DNA from: JBOFDK01 sp051656485 | GTDB lineage: Bacteria; Bacillota; Clostridia; Lachnospirales; Cellulosilyticaceae | NCBI GenBank assembly: GCA_051656485.1 | Contig: JBOGBZ010000171.1 | Location: 1-17,572 of the forward strand | Reading direction: 5' to 3' | Length of the DNA: 17,572 nucleotides | Shown here: piece by piece, positions 6,523 to 12,713 of the stretch | How the letters are laid out: each line of letters begins with the position of its first letter | Numbering within the stretch: position 1 is the first letter of the stretch | Notes under the pieces: generated by a model | The model's database searches: none | The model's input: only the letters and a program-made list of their open reading frames with translations | Told to the model about the DNA's origin: nothing | Translations under genes and position numbers: made by a program

Positions 6523-7926
6523 ATGATGAAAACAGATATTCTTATTATCGGTGCAGGTCCTTCTGGTATCTTCACTGCACTTGAACTACTAAAGTTACAT
6601 ACCACAAAGAAAATGACTATCGTAGAAATGGGCAAACGTATCGACAAACGCCATTGCCCTAAAAGCAAGACTCAAAAATGCGTCAACTGTAAGCCTTACT
6701 GCCATATTACCACTGGTTTCTCTGGTGCCGGTGCTTTCTCTGACGGCAAGCTTTCTCTTAGTCCTGAAGTAGGTGGTGACTTACCTGAACTTATCGGCTT
6801 CCCAGCTGCTACCGAACTCATCGACTATACAGATCGCATTTATCTTGAGTTTGGTGCGGATACCAAAATCGAAGGCATCGAAAATACGGATGCTATCAAA
6901 GACATCCGTAAAAAAGCTATTGAAGCTAACTTAAAGCTAGTGGACTGCCCTATTCGTCACTTAGGTACGGAGAAAGCTCAAGAAATCTACCTGAAAATTC
7001 AAAACTACTTAATCGATCATGGTGTAGATATCCAATTCGATACCATTACGAAAGACTTAATCATTGAAGATGGGACCATTAAAGGGGCTCATATCGCTCC
7101 TGCAAAAGCGCAAGATGAAACATCTACACTTTATGCGGATACGGTTATTGTATGTACAGGTCGTAAGGGTGCTGACTGGCTCAAGCAAATGTGTACGACT
7201 CACCAGATATCTCACCGTCCGGGCACTGTCGATATCGGTGTTCGTGTAGAAGTACGTAATGAAATCATGGAAGAAGTCAATACCGTACTTTATGAATCAA
7301 AACTCATCGGATACCCTGAGCCTTTCAAGAATAAAGTGCGTACTTTCTGTCAGAACCCTGGTGGTTTTGTAAGCCAAGAAAACTACGACAACGACTTAGC
7401 TATCGTTAATGGTCATTCTTACAAAGACCTCAAATCAAATAATACGAATCTAGCTATTCTATGCTCTCATAATTTCAGTGTACCTTTTAACCAACCTATT
7501 GAGTACGGCAAAAAAGTAGCTGAACTTGTAAATATGCTTGGTGATGGTCATATCCTTGTACAACGTTATGGAGATATCTTAGAGGGCAAACGTACTTGGC
7601 AAAAAGAATTAGATCGTTCAAATGTGGTACCTACTTTGCCAGACGCCATCGCTGGTGACTTAACTTCAGCCATGTCTTATCGTACAATGACGAATATCAT
7701 CCAATTCATCCAGTCAATGAATACTGTCGTTCCTGGCTTTGCAAGTAAAGAAACACTTCTTTATGGCCCTGAAATTAAGTTTTATAGTAATAAAGTGGAG
7801 ATGACAAAAGAACTCTCTACTAACATTAATGGCCTTTATTGCCTTGGTGACTCAAGTGGCTGGACGCGTGGTCTCATGATGGCTTCAGCTATGGGCGTTT
7901 ATATGGCTCGTCAACTTATGGTCTAG
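6523..7926 (+). CDS. FAD-dependent dehydrogenase, COG2509-like, substrate unknown
   Basis: A flavoprotein oxidoreductase of a widespread uncharacterised family. The N-terminus carries the dinucleotide-binding GAGPSG (residues 10-15) after an ILIIG beta strand, and the C-terminus has the second FAD-contact segment GLYCLGDSSGWTRGL. A GAGAFSDGKLSL block (68-79) and PGTVDIGVRVE are typical of this family. Four cysteines, C45, C53, C56 and C60, are clustered directly before the GAGAFSDGK block and could bind a metal or iron-sulfur cluster. At 467 residues it appears complete, with no membrane segment. ATG 6523 has AGAGGAG nine bases upstream; the next codon is also ATG. It is a single-gene unit behind the purine-type aptamer, which suggests a link to purine or flavin metabolism, but no substrate can be named. 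Confidence 0.85.
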   Translation: MMKTDILIIGAGPSGIFTALELLKLHTTKKMTIVEMGKRIDKRHCPKSKTQKCVNCKPYCHITTGFSGAGAFSDGKLSLSPEVGGDLPELIGFPAATELIDYTDRIYLEFGADTKIEGIENTDAIKDIRKKAIEANLKLVDCPIRHLGTEKAQEIYLKIQNYLIDHGVDIQFDTITKDLIIEDGTIKGAHIAPAKAQDETSTLYADTVIVCTGRKGADWLKQMCTTHQISHRPGTVDIGVRVEVRNEIMEEVNTVLYESKLIGYPEPFKNKVRTFCQNPGGFVSQENYDNDLAIVNGHSYKDLKSNNTNLAILCSHNFSVPFNQPIEYGKKVAELVNMLGDGHILVQRYGDILEGKRTWQKELDRSNVVPTLPDAIAGDLTSAMSYRTMTNIIQFIQSMNTVVPGFASKETLLYGPEIKFYSNKVEMTKELSTNINGLYCLGDSSGWTRGLMMASAMGVYMARQLMV

Positions 7927-7927
7927 T

Positions 7928-7965
7928 AAAAAGCAGGTGCATCAATAGATGCGACCTGCTTTTTT
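7928..7965. terminator. Terminator shared by the dehydrogenase and the small convergent gene
   Basis: Stem agcaggt (7932-7938) with acctgct (7954-7960) continues, after a one-base bulge at 7953, as gcatc (7939-7943) with gatgc (7948-7952), closed by aata. T6 follows on the plus strand and A5 precedes it, so it can work both ways. The stop codon of the minus-strand small gene (7942-7944) is inside it. Confidence 0.9.
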
Positions 7966-8097
7966 GTTCCCTGTTTTTGCTTTACCTTGAATTTCTTGAA
8001 CTTCTGTTTGTGGGTCTTTTGAATAGTGAGTTTTATGATTACTTTCAGTTCCATGTGGTTCATGAACATCAGGTCTTCTCATACCTTTCTTAGCCAT
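7942..8097 (-). CDS. Small basic hydrophilic protein, unknown (51 aa)
   Basis: Not recognised. The chosen start gives MAKKGMRRPDVHEPHGTESN and then a Lys/Gln-rich stretch ending in KKAGRIY. It has no hydrophobic segment, no Cys, and many Lys, Arg, His, Glu and Pro, so it is probably disordered or nucleic-acid- or spore-associated like other small basic Firmicute proteins; that is only a guess. The start at 8097 follows GAGGTG by five bases; the frame stays open to an ATG at 8181 but that extension has no ribosome site. The last codons and the stop lie within the terminator hairpin of the convergent dehydrogenase. A -10-like TATAAT lies upstream on the minus strand (8167-8172). Confidence 0.6.
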   Translation of the reverse strand: MAKKGMRRPDVHEPHGTESNHKTHYSKDPQTEVQEIQGKAKTGNKKAGRIY

Positions 8098-8200
8098 ATC
8101 ACACCTCATTCTTTTAGAATCTGTTATCCTACTTGTATCAGCATTAGTATAGCCATTTTCCACTTCATTATACTTTCCCATTTTTTACAATCATTAGCTT

Positions 8201-8254
8201 ATAAAAGGTGTCAACTTACTTTGTCCTTTCATAAACTAGTATGAGACCTTTTAT
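8201..8254. repeat. Inverted repeat in front of the membrane-protein gene
   Basis: ATAAAAGGT (8201-8209) and ACCTTTTAT (8246-8254) are perfect inverted copies; past one mismatch, TCA (8211-8213) pairs with TGA (8242-8244). The 28-base centre separates them, and the right arm ends two bases before the ribosome site GGAAAGGAG. It could be an operator or an RNA stem near the start site. No T tract follows. Confidence 0.4.
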
Positions 8255-8272
8255 CCGGAAAGGAGCTATTTT

Positions 8273-8989
8273 ATGAATAAAGAATATTTAAAAATCACTT
8301 TAGCTCTCTTATCTATCTTATTCGGCTTTATGGCTTCTATACTTTGCCACTACACCTTTGAAGTCCATGAGCCTTCCTATATACTTGCATTAATCCTTAG
8401 TTTTTCGCTTTCTATTATCGGGGTTGTATCTTGTATCTTCTCCTTTAGGCGTTTTAAAATTATCAAGCAACTTCGAAGCGATCAACTTCCTACTCTCGCA
8501 CGTTGGCAATACACGAGTAAGCACTATCACTTAGTTGAAGTCCAACTTGAAGAGAACCGTTATATTAGCTTTTCCATTATCTTCTTAATAGGCATTCTAG
8601 GAATCCTCATCTTATTGGGGTTGTTTTTTTCTACTAAACCTATGGATACATTAGCAGCTATTCTATTTCTCTTACTTTTACTTGTATGCTGTGGCGTTAG
8701 CTTTTACTTGGTTCACTCTTATTATCAAAAACAATCTACCAAGCAATGTGAAGTGATCATCTCCCCTCAGTACATTCTCTTCAACGGAGAATTACATGGT
8801 ATTCAAAAAGGCCTTTACTATCTAGAAGAAGTAAATATTCTTTCAGATGATAGGCAGTATCTACAGTTTACCTACGGTGCTCCCGGCACGCCTTATGGCC
8901 CTTTTAGCCTACTCACCATTCCTATCCCTGAAGATCAACTTCAAGTAGCGCGCCTCATTCAAGCTCAGTATCAAGAACTTTTACAGTAG
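8273..8989 (+). CDS. Four-helix membrane protein with a soluble C-terminal domain, unknown
   Basis: Not recognised as a named family. The 238 residues contain four predicted membrane helices in two hairpins, at about 8-28, 36-58, 98-120 and 125-148. A basic cytoplasmic loop of some 38 residues joins them (RRFKIIKQLRSDQLPTLAR). The C-terminal part (about 155-238) is soluble and alternates beta-like strands, with NGELHGIQKG and QFTYGAPGTPYG, ending in IPIPEDQLQVARLIQ. This is reminiscent of bacterial PH-like domains on small membrane proteins, but I cannot confirm it. The start has a strong ribosome site (GGAAAGGAG, 8257-8265) seven bases upstream. It is a single-gene unit convergent with the metal ATPase. 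Confidence 0.75.
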   Translation: MNKEYLKITLALLSILFGFMASILCHYTFEVHEPSYILALILSFSLSIIGVVSCIFSFRRFKIIKQLRSDQLPTLARWQYTSKHYHLVEVQLEENRYISFSIIFLIGILGILILLGLFFSTKPMDTLAAILFLLLLLVCCGVSFYLVHSYYQKQSTKQCEVIISPQYILFNGELHGIQKGLYYLEEVNILSDDRQYLQFTYGAPGTPYGPFSLLTIPIPEDQLQVARLIQAQYQELLQ

Positions 8990-8990
8990 T

Positions 8991-9027
8991 AACAAAGGGA
9001 CCGTTCACAATGAACAGTCCCTTTGTT
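8991..9027. terminator. Bidirectional terminator, membrane protein / metal ATPase
   Basis: A 17-bp stem (8991-9007 with 9011-9027) with a single C-A mismatch and a 3-base loop separates the convergent genes. The outer part (aacaaaggga / tccctttgtt) is strong; the U tracts are short, so termination efficiency is uncertain. Confidence 0.75.
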
Positions 9028-9033
9028 TAGTGG

Positions 9034-11139
9034 CTAGTGTTTTGTCTTTCTAAGAAGTATACGAATAGCATTGAGAATAGCTAGAATAGCTACACCTACA
9101 TCTGCCAATACTGCTAGCCATATATTTGCAATACCGATTACACCCAATAGCATTACTAAAGCTTTGACTCCTAATGCTAAGATAATGTTTTGTGTCACAA
9201 TACGCTTGGTTTCTTTGGCAATTGCAATCCCTTCTGCAATCTTTAGTAGTGAATCAGTCATAATCACCATATCACTTGCCTCTACTGCTGCATCTGAACC
9301 AATGCCACCCATCGCGATTCCTACGTGTGCAAGGGTTAACGCTGGTGCATCATTAATACCGTCTCCAGCGAATGCTACTTTACTTCCTTCTACAATAAAT
9401 GCTTCTACCTTTTCCACCTTATGCTGTGGTAAAAGTTCTGCATAAACAGTGTCTACACCTACTTCTTTTCCAATCACTTCTGCGATTTCTTTTTTGTCCC
9501 CTGTAAGCATGACGATACGTTTGATACCATATGCTTTAAGTTGTTTTAAGGCTTCTTTCGTATCTGCCTTTACCACATCGGATACACCGATTGCTCCTAA
9601 ATACTTACCATCAAATGCGATGTATACCCATGTGCCAATCTTATCTACTGCCTCATATGAAACACCTTGCTTTTCCATGAGTTTCCCATTACCTGCTAAT
9701 ACTTCTTTGCCTTCTAAAAGTGCTGTAATGCCATAGCCTGCTTCTTCACTATATGATGTGATGACACCTTCCCAGTCTTCCTCTACATAGCTCACAATAG
9801 CTCTTGCAATAGGATGGTTCGAGTGTGCTTCCACTTGTCTTGCGATACTTAGAAGTTCCTTTTGCTCTACGCCCTGTGCTGGTAAGACTTCTACCACTTC
9901 AAAGCTACCCTTTGTGATGGTTCCTGTCTTATCAAGAACCACTGTATCAATAGTACTTAAAGCTTCCAAGTAATTGCTACCTTTTACCAGAATCCCTTGC
10001 TTTGAAGCTGCACCGATTCCACCAAAGAAACTAAGCGGTACAGATACCACTAAAGCACAAGGACAAGAAATCATTAAGAAGACAATACTTCTATAAATCC
10101 ACTCGTGCCAGTCTCCTGTAACGAGTGATGGTATCACTGCAACCATAAGTGCTAAAACAACGACTGCTGGTGTATACCATTTTGCAAAACGTGTGATGAA
10201 CTGCTCTGCCGTTGTCTTTCTACTACTTGCATGCTCGATCATCTCTAGGATTTTAGATACAGTAGAGTCTGCTAATAAATGTGTAACCTCTACTTCCACC
10301 ATACTCTCTTTATTGATACTTCCACTTAGAACTTGCATGCCTTCTTCTATAAATGCAGGCATTGATTCACCTGTAAGCATGGATGTATCTACTGTTGTTT
10401 TCCCCTTCACGATAATACCGTCTAATGGGATCTTCTCGCCTGGGCGTACTTGTAAACGTTCACCTTTTCTGACCACTTCTGGCTGTACTTCTATCCACTC
10501 ACTACCTCGGTATACACGTGCCATCTCTGGTTTAATATCCATCAGACTTGCGATAGCGTTTCTAGACTTTGCCACCGCCTTACCTTGGAAGTACTCACCT
10601 ACTTGATAAAAAAGCATAACTGCGACTGCTTCTGGAATTTCACCGATAACAATGGCCGCTATAGTGGCGATCGCCATTAAGAAATGTTCATCGAAGAGTT
10701 TGCCCTTGCTTATATTTTTCACGGCTTTGAGTAATACATCATAGCCTATGATTACATAAGAAATACCTATCACTATATCTAACTTTATGCCTATACCTAC
10801 GAGAAGTAATAAGATACTGATGCCTAAGCGTGCCCATATCTGCATATCGGACTTCTCTACTTTAGCTTTTTTTGGTGTTCCCTTAAGACCCACTTCCAAG
10901 TCACAGATTGCACACCCGCATGCTTCTTCCTCGTGACTATGGTCTTCACCACATCCACAAGTTGCCTCATGACTATGGTCTCCACCGCATCCGCAGCTTG
11001 GCCCGTGACTATGGTCTTTTCTAATTTGCTGCACGCCCCTACGTGTATGCTTTAGCTTTTTACCACCCAATGCTACACGTTCCTTTTCGCCTGACGCTTC
11101 CTCATATGTATGGTCTTCTATTTTAAACGTATTTTTCAT
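9034..11139 (-). CDS. P1B-type heavy-metal ATPase (Zn/Cd/Pb exporter)
   Basis: Pumps divalent soft metals out of the cell using ATP. The 701 residues show all P-type parts: actuator MLTGES, membrane metal site CPC (C359-C361), phosphorylated Asp403 in DKTGT, ATP-binding SNHPIARAI, and hinge GDGINDAPAL. The last helix, LADVGVAILAILNAIR, carries the Asp found in ZntA/CadA-type Zn/Cd pumps, so Zn/Cd/Pb is favoured over Cu. The usual N-terminal GMTCxxC domain is absent. Instead residues 42-79 hold three DHSH-xxx-CGC repeats. ATG 11157 is in frame but is part of the ribosome site region; ATG 11139, eight bases after AGAGGAG, is preferred. A good promoter and an ArsR-type operator lie upstream. The regulator gene itself is not in the window. 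Confidence 0.94.
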   Translation of the reverse strand: MKNTFKIEDHTYEEASGEKERVALGGKKLKHTRRGVQQIRKDHSHGPSCGCGGDHSHEATCGCGEDHSHEEEACGCAICDLEVGLKGTPKKAKVEKSDMQIWARLGISILLLLVGIGIKLDIVIGISYVIIGYDVLLKAVKNISKGKLFDEHFLMAIATIAAIVIGEIPEAVAVMLFYQVGEYFQGKAVAKSRNAIASLMDIKPEMARVYRGSEWIEVQPEVVRKGERLQVRPGEKIPLDGIIVKGKTTVDTSMLTGESMPAFIEEGMQVLSGSINKESMVEVEVTHLLADSTVSKILEMIEHASSRKTTAEQFITRFAKWYTPAVVVLALMVAVIPSLVTGDWHEWIYRSIVFLMISCPCALVVSVPLSFFGGIGAASKQGILVKGSNYLEALSTIDTVVLDKTGTITKGSFEVVEVLPAQGVEQKELLSIARQVEAHSNHPIARAIVSYVEEDWEGVITSYSEEAGYGITALLEGKEVLAGNGKLMEKQGVSYEAVDKIGTWVYIAFDGKYLGAIGVSDVVKADTKEALKQLKAYGIKRIVMLTGDKKEIAEVIGKEVGVDTVYAELLPQHKVEKVEAFIVEGSKVAFAGDGINDAPALTLAHVGIAMGGIGSDAAVEASDMVIMTDSLLKIAEGIAIAKETKRIVTQNIILALGVKALVMLLGVIGIANIWLAVLADVGVAILAILNAIRILLRKTKH
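10934..11017. repeat. Three tandem 36-bp repeats encoding His/Cys metal-binding units
   Basis: The 12-base word TGACTATGGTCT recurs at 10934, 10970 and 11006, an exact 36-base period. On the coding (minus) strand each unit gives 12 residues of the form DHSH-xxx-CGCG. It is a coding repeat inside the ATPase gene, not a CRISPR array. Confidence 0.9.
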
Positions 11140-11155
11140 CTTTCTCGCTCCTCTC

Positions 11156-11175
11156 ATATGAATGATTGCTCATAT
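11156..11175. promoter_or_regulatory. Candidate ArsR/SmtB-family operator at the ATPase promoter
   Basis: ATATGA-N8-TCATAT is a perfect 6-bp inverted repeat; on the minus strand the core reads TGAG-N6-TTCA, a near match to the TGAA-N6-TTCA pattern of CzrA/CadC-type metal sensors. It covers the predicted start of transcription, a position where binding would repress and metal would relieve. Confidence 0.55.
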
Positions 11176-11181
11176 ATTATT

Positions 11182-11210
11182 ATATTATGCATCTCCTTCT
11201 GTTTTGTCAA
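11182..11210 (-). promoter_or_regulatory. Promoter of the metal ATPase gene
   Basis: Minus strand: exact -35 TTGACA (11205-11210), 17-base spacer, -10 TAATAT (11182-11187). Transcription would begin near 11175, at the edge of the palindrome 11156-11175. Confidence 0.7.
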
Positions 11211-11231
11211 CATTGTGTTCAAATTTTTTTC

Positions 11232-11261
11232 TTGTTATTATCTTCTTTTTTTTGTTAGAAT
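11232..11261 (+). promoter_or_regulatory. Candidate promoter of the aminopeptidase gene
   Basis: TTGTTA (11232-11237) and TAGAAT (11256-11261) with an 18-base spacer. A second overlapping pair is TTGTTA (11252-11257) and TATATT (11274-11279) with 16 bases. Either would give a short leader; I cannot choose between them. Confidence 0.4.
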
Positions 11262-11300
11262 AATAGAAGCATTTATATTAAATCAATTAGGAGGCTTATT

Positions 11301-12593
11301 ATGTCGAATCAACTTGTTCATGACCTTTTATCTTTTATAGATAACAGCCCATCTATGTTCCATGCGGCTCATTCCATTACATCTATACTTGATGCCAATC
11401 AATTCCAGCAACTGAATCCTTCAGATGCTTGGACACTTCAAGAAGGTGGCAAATACTATATCACATCAAACAACTCTGCTGTTATTGCTTTTTGTGTTCA
11501 TAGCAATAATGTAGCCGAAGAAGGTTTCCGCGTGGTAGGTGCACATACAGATGTACCTAGTTTTAGAATCAAACCAAATCCACAAATGCAAACCGAGTCT
11601 TACGTTAAACTTAATACTGAAGTTTATGGTGGCCCAATCTTCAATACTTGGCTTGACCGTCCACTTTCTGTAGCAGGTCGTGTAGCACTTAAATCAAAAA
11701 ATGTGCTTCATCCTACGATGCGTCTTGTAGACATCGAAAAGCCTATTCTTATTATTCCTAACTTAGCAATTCATATGAATCGTGAAGTAAACCAAGGTGT
11801 CAAGCTCAACACACAAAAAGAAACTTTACCAATTCTTTCTTACATTAAAGAAAAAGTTGAAGGTAATCTTTTACTTGAACTTGTAGCGAAAAAATTAGAT
11901 GTTGAACCATCTAGCATCCTAGACATGGATCTTTTCCTTTACCCTGTAGAGAAAAGCTGCCTAGTAGGTATCAATGAAGAGTTCATCTCTGCACCTCGCC
12001 TTGATGACCTTTCTATGGTTTATAGTGGCCTTCAAGCACTTTTAAATACAAAGAGTACAACAGGTGTAACTGTACTTGCTGCCTTCGACAACGAAGAAGT
12101 AGGTAGTATGACCAAGCAAGGCGCTCATTCACCACTGCTTGGTTCTGTACTTGAGCGTATCAGCATGAGTTTACATGCTGACCATAAAGAAAGCTACTTC
12201 AGAGCTATCGCAAACTCATTCCTTATCTCTGCGGACGTTGCACACTTACTTCATCCAAACTACCCAGAGAAGTCTGATCCTACAAACAAAGTACTTCCTG
12301 GTAATGGTCCAGCTATTAAATTAAGTGCAAGCTGTAGTTATACAACAGATAGTGATTCCTTCGGTGTATTTGCAAACCTTTGCAAATCTCATGACATTCC
12401 ATTCCAAGTCTTCGTGAATCGCTCTGATGAAAGAGGTGGCTCAACTATAGGCCCTGTATCTACTTCTCATGTAGCAATGCGTGCAGTAGATATCGGTACA
12501 CCTATGCTTAGTATGCACTCTGCAAGAGAACTCATGGCAAGTGATGATTTCATCCATACAACTTCAGCAATGCAAGCTTTCTTCAATCTTTAA
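11301..12593 (+). CDS. apeB: M18-family metallo-aminopeptidase (aspartyl aminopeptidase type)
   Basis: A zinc-dependent cytosolic aminopeptidase that removes N-terminal residues, in characterised members mostly Asp or Glu. The 430-residue length fits the ApeB subgroup. The M18 motifs appear in order: AHTDVPSFRIKP (His and Asp ligands), FDNEEVGS (catalytic Glu and metal Glu; most relatives have FDHEEIGS), SADVAHLLHPNYPEKSD, and STIGPVSTSHVAMRAVDIGTP leading to the His ligand in SMHSARE. All metal ligands look present. There is no signal peptide. AGGAGG (11289-11294) lies six bases before the ATG. It is transcribed divergently from the metal ATPase and ends in its own terminator, so it is probably monocistronic. 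Confidence 0.95.
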   Translation: MSNQLVHDLLSFIDNSPSMFHAAHSITSILDANQFQQLNPSDAWTLQEGGKYYITSNNSAVIAFCVHSNNVAEEGFRVVGAHTDVPSFRIKPNPQMQTESYVKLNTEVYGGPIFNTWLDRPLSVAGRVALKSKNVLHPTMRLVDIEKPILIIPNLAIHMNREVNQGVKLNTQKETLPILSYIKEKVEGNLLLELVAKKLDVEPSSILDMDLFLYPVEKSCLVGINEEFISAPRLDDLSMVYSGLQALLNTKSTTGVTVLAAFDNEEVGSMTKQGAHSPLLGSVLERISMSLHADHKESYFRAIANSFLISADVAHLLHPNYPEKSDPTNKVLPGNGPAIKLSASCSYTTDSDSFGVFANLCKSHDIPFQVFVNRSDERGGSTIGPVSTSHVAMRAVDIGTPMLSMHSARELMASDDFIHTTSAMQAFFNL

Positions 12594-12596
12594 ATG

Positions 12597-12627
12597 AAAG
12601 TACTGTCTTTTGACAGTACTTTTTATT
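12597..12627 (+). terminator. Intrinsic terminator of the aminopeptidase gene
   Basis: An 11-bp stem aaagtactgtc (12597-12607) with gacagtacttt (12612-12622), loop tttt, followed by T-rich sequence. Confidence 0.92.
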
Positions 12628-12672
12628 TTTTCCATTTTTTCCCTCTAGGTGGTTATGTTTTTTTATTATTTT

Positions 12673-12681
12673 TGATATAAT
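12673..12681 (+). promoter_or_regulatory. Extended -10 promoter of glycogen phosphorylase
   Basis: TGATATAAT is a perfect extended -10 (TGn plus TATAAT). The -35 region 17 bases upstream (TTATGT) is poor, as is common for this promoter type. The ribosome site AGGAGG (12701-12706) follows. Confidence 0.65.
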
Positions 12682-12713
12682 ATTGAATATTCACTTTTCT
12701 AGGAGGGATTATT

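Noticed and set aside
8098..8181. N-terminal extension of the 51-residue protein to ATG 8181
   Set aside because: The extension has no ribosome site, while the internal ATG 8097 follows GAGGTG at a proper distance.
10193..10606. 137-codon open frame opposite the metal ATPase
   Set aside because: Lies wholly within the well-supported ATPase actuator-domain coding region and shows only Ser/Thr/Pro-rich low-complexity sequence.
10934..11017. 36-base periodic repeat that could suggest a CRISPR array
   Set aside because: Only 12 bases are strictly repeated, the intervening DNA is also similar, and the unit is 12 codons in frame in the ATPase gene: it is a protein repeat.
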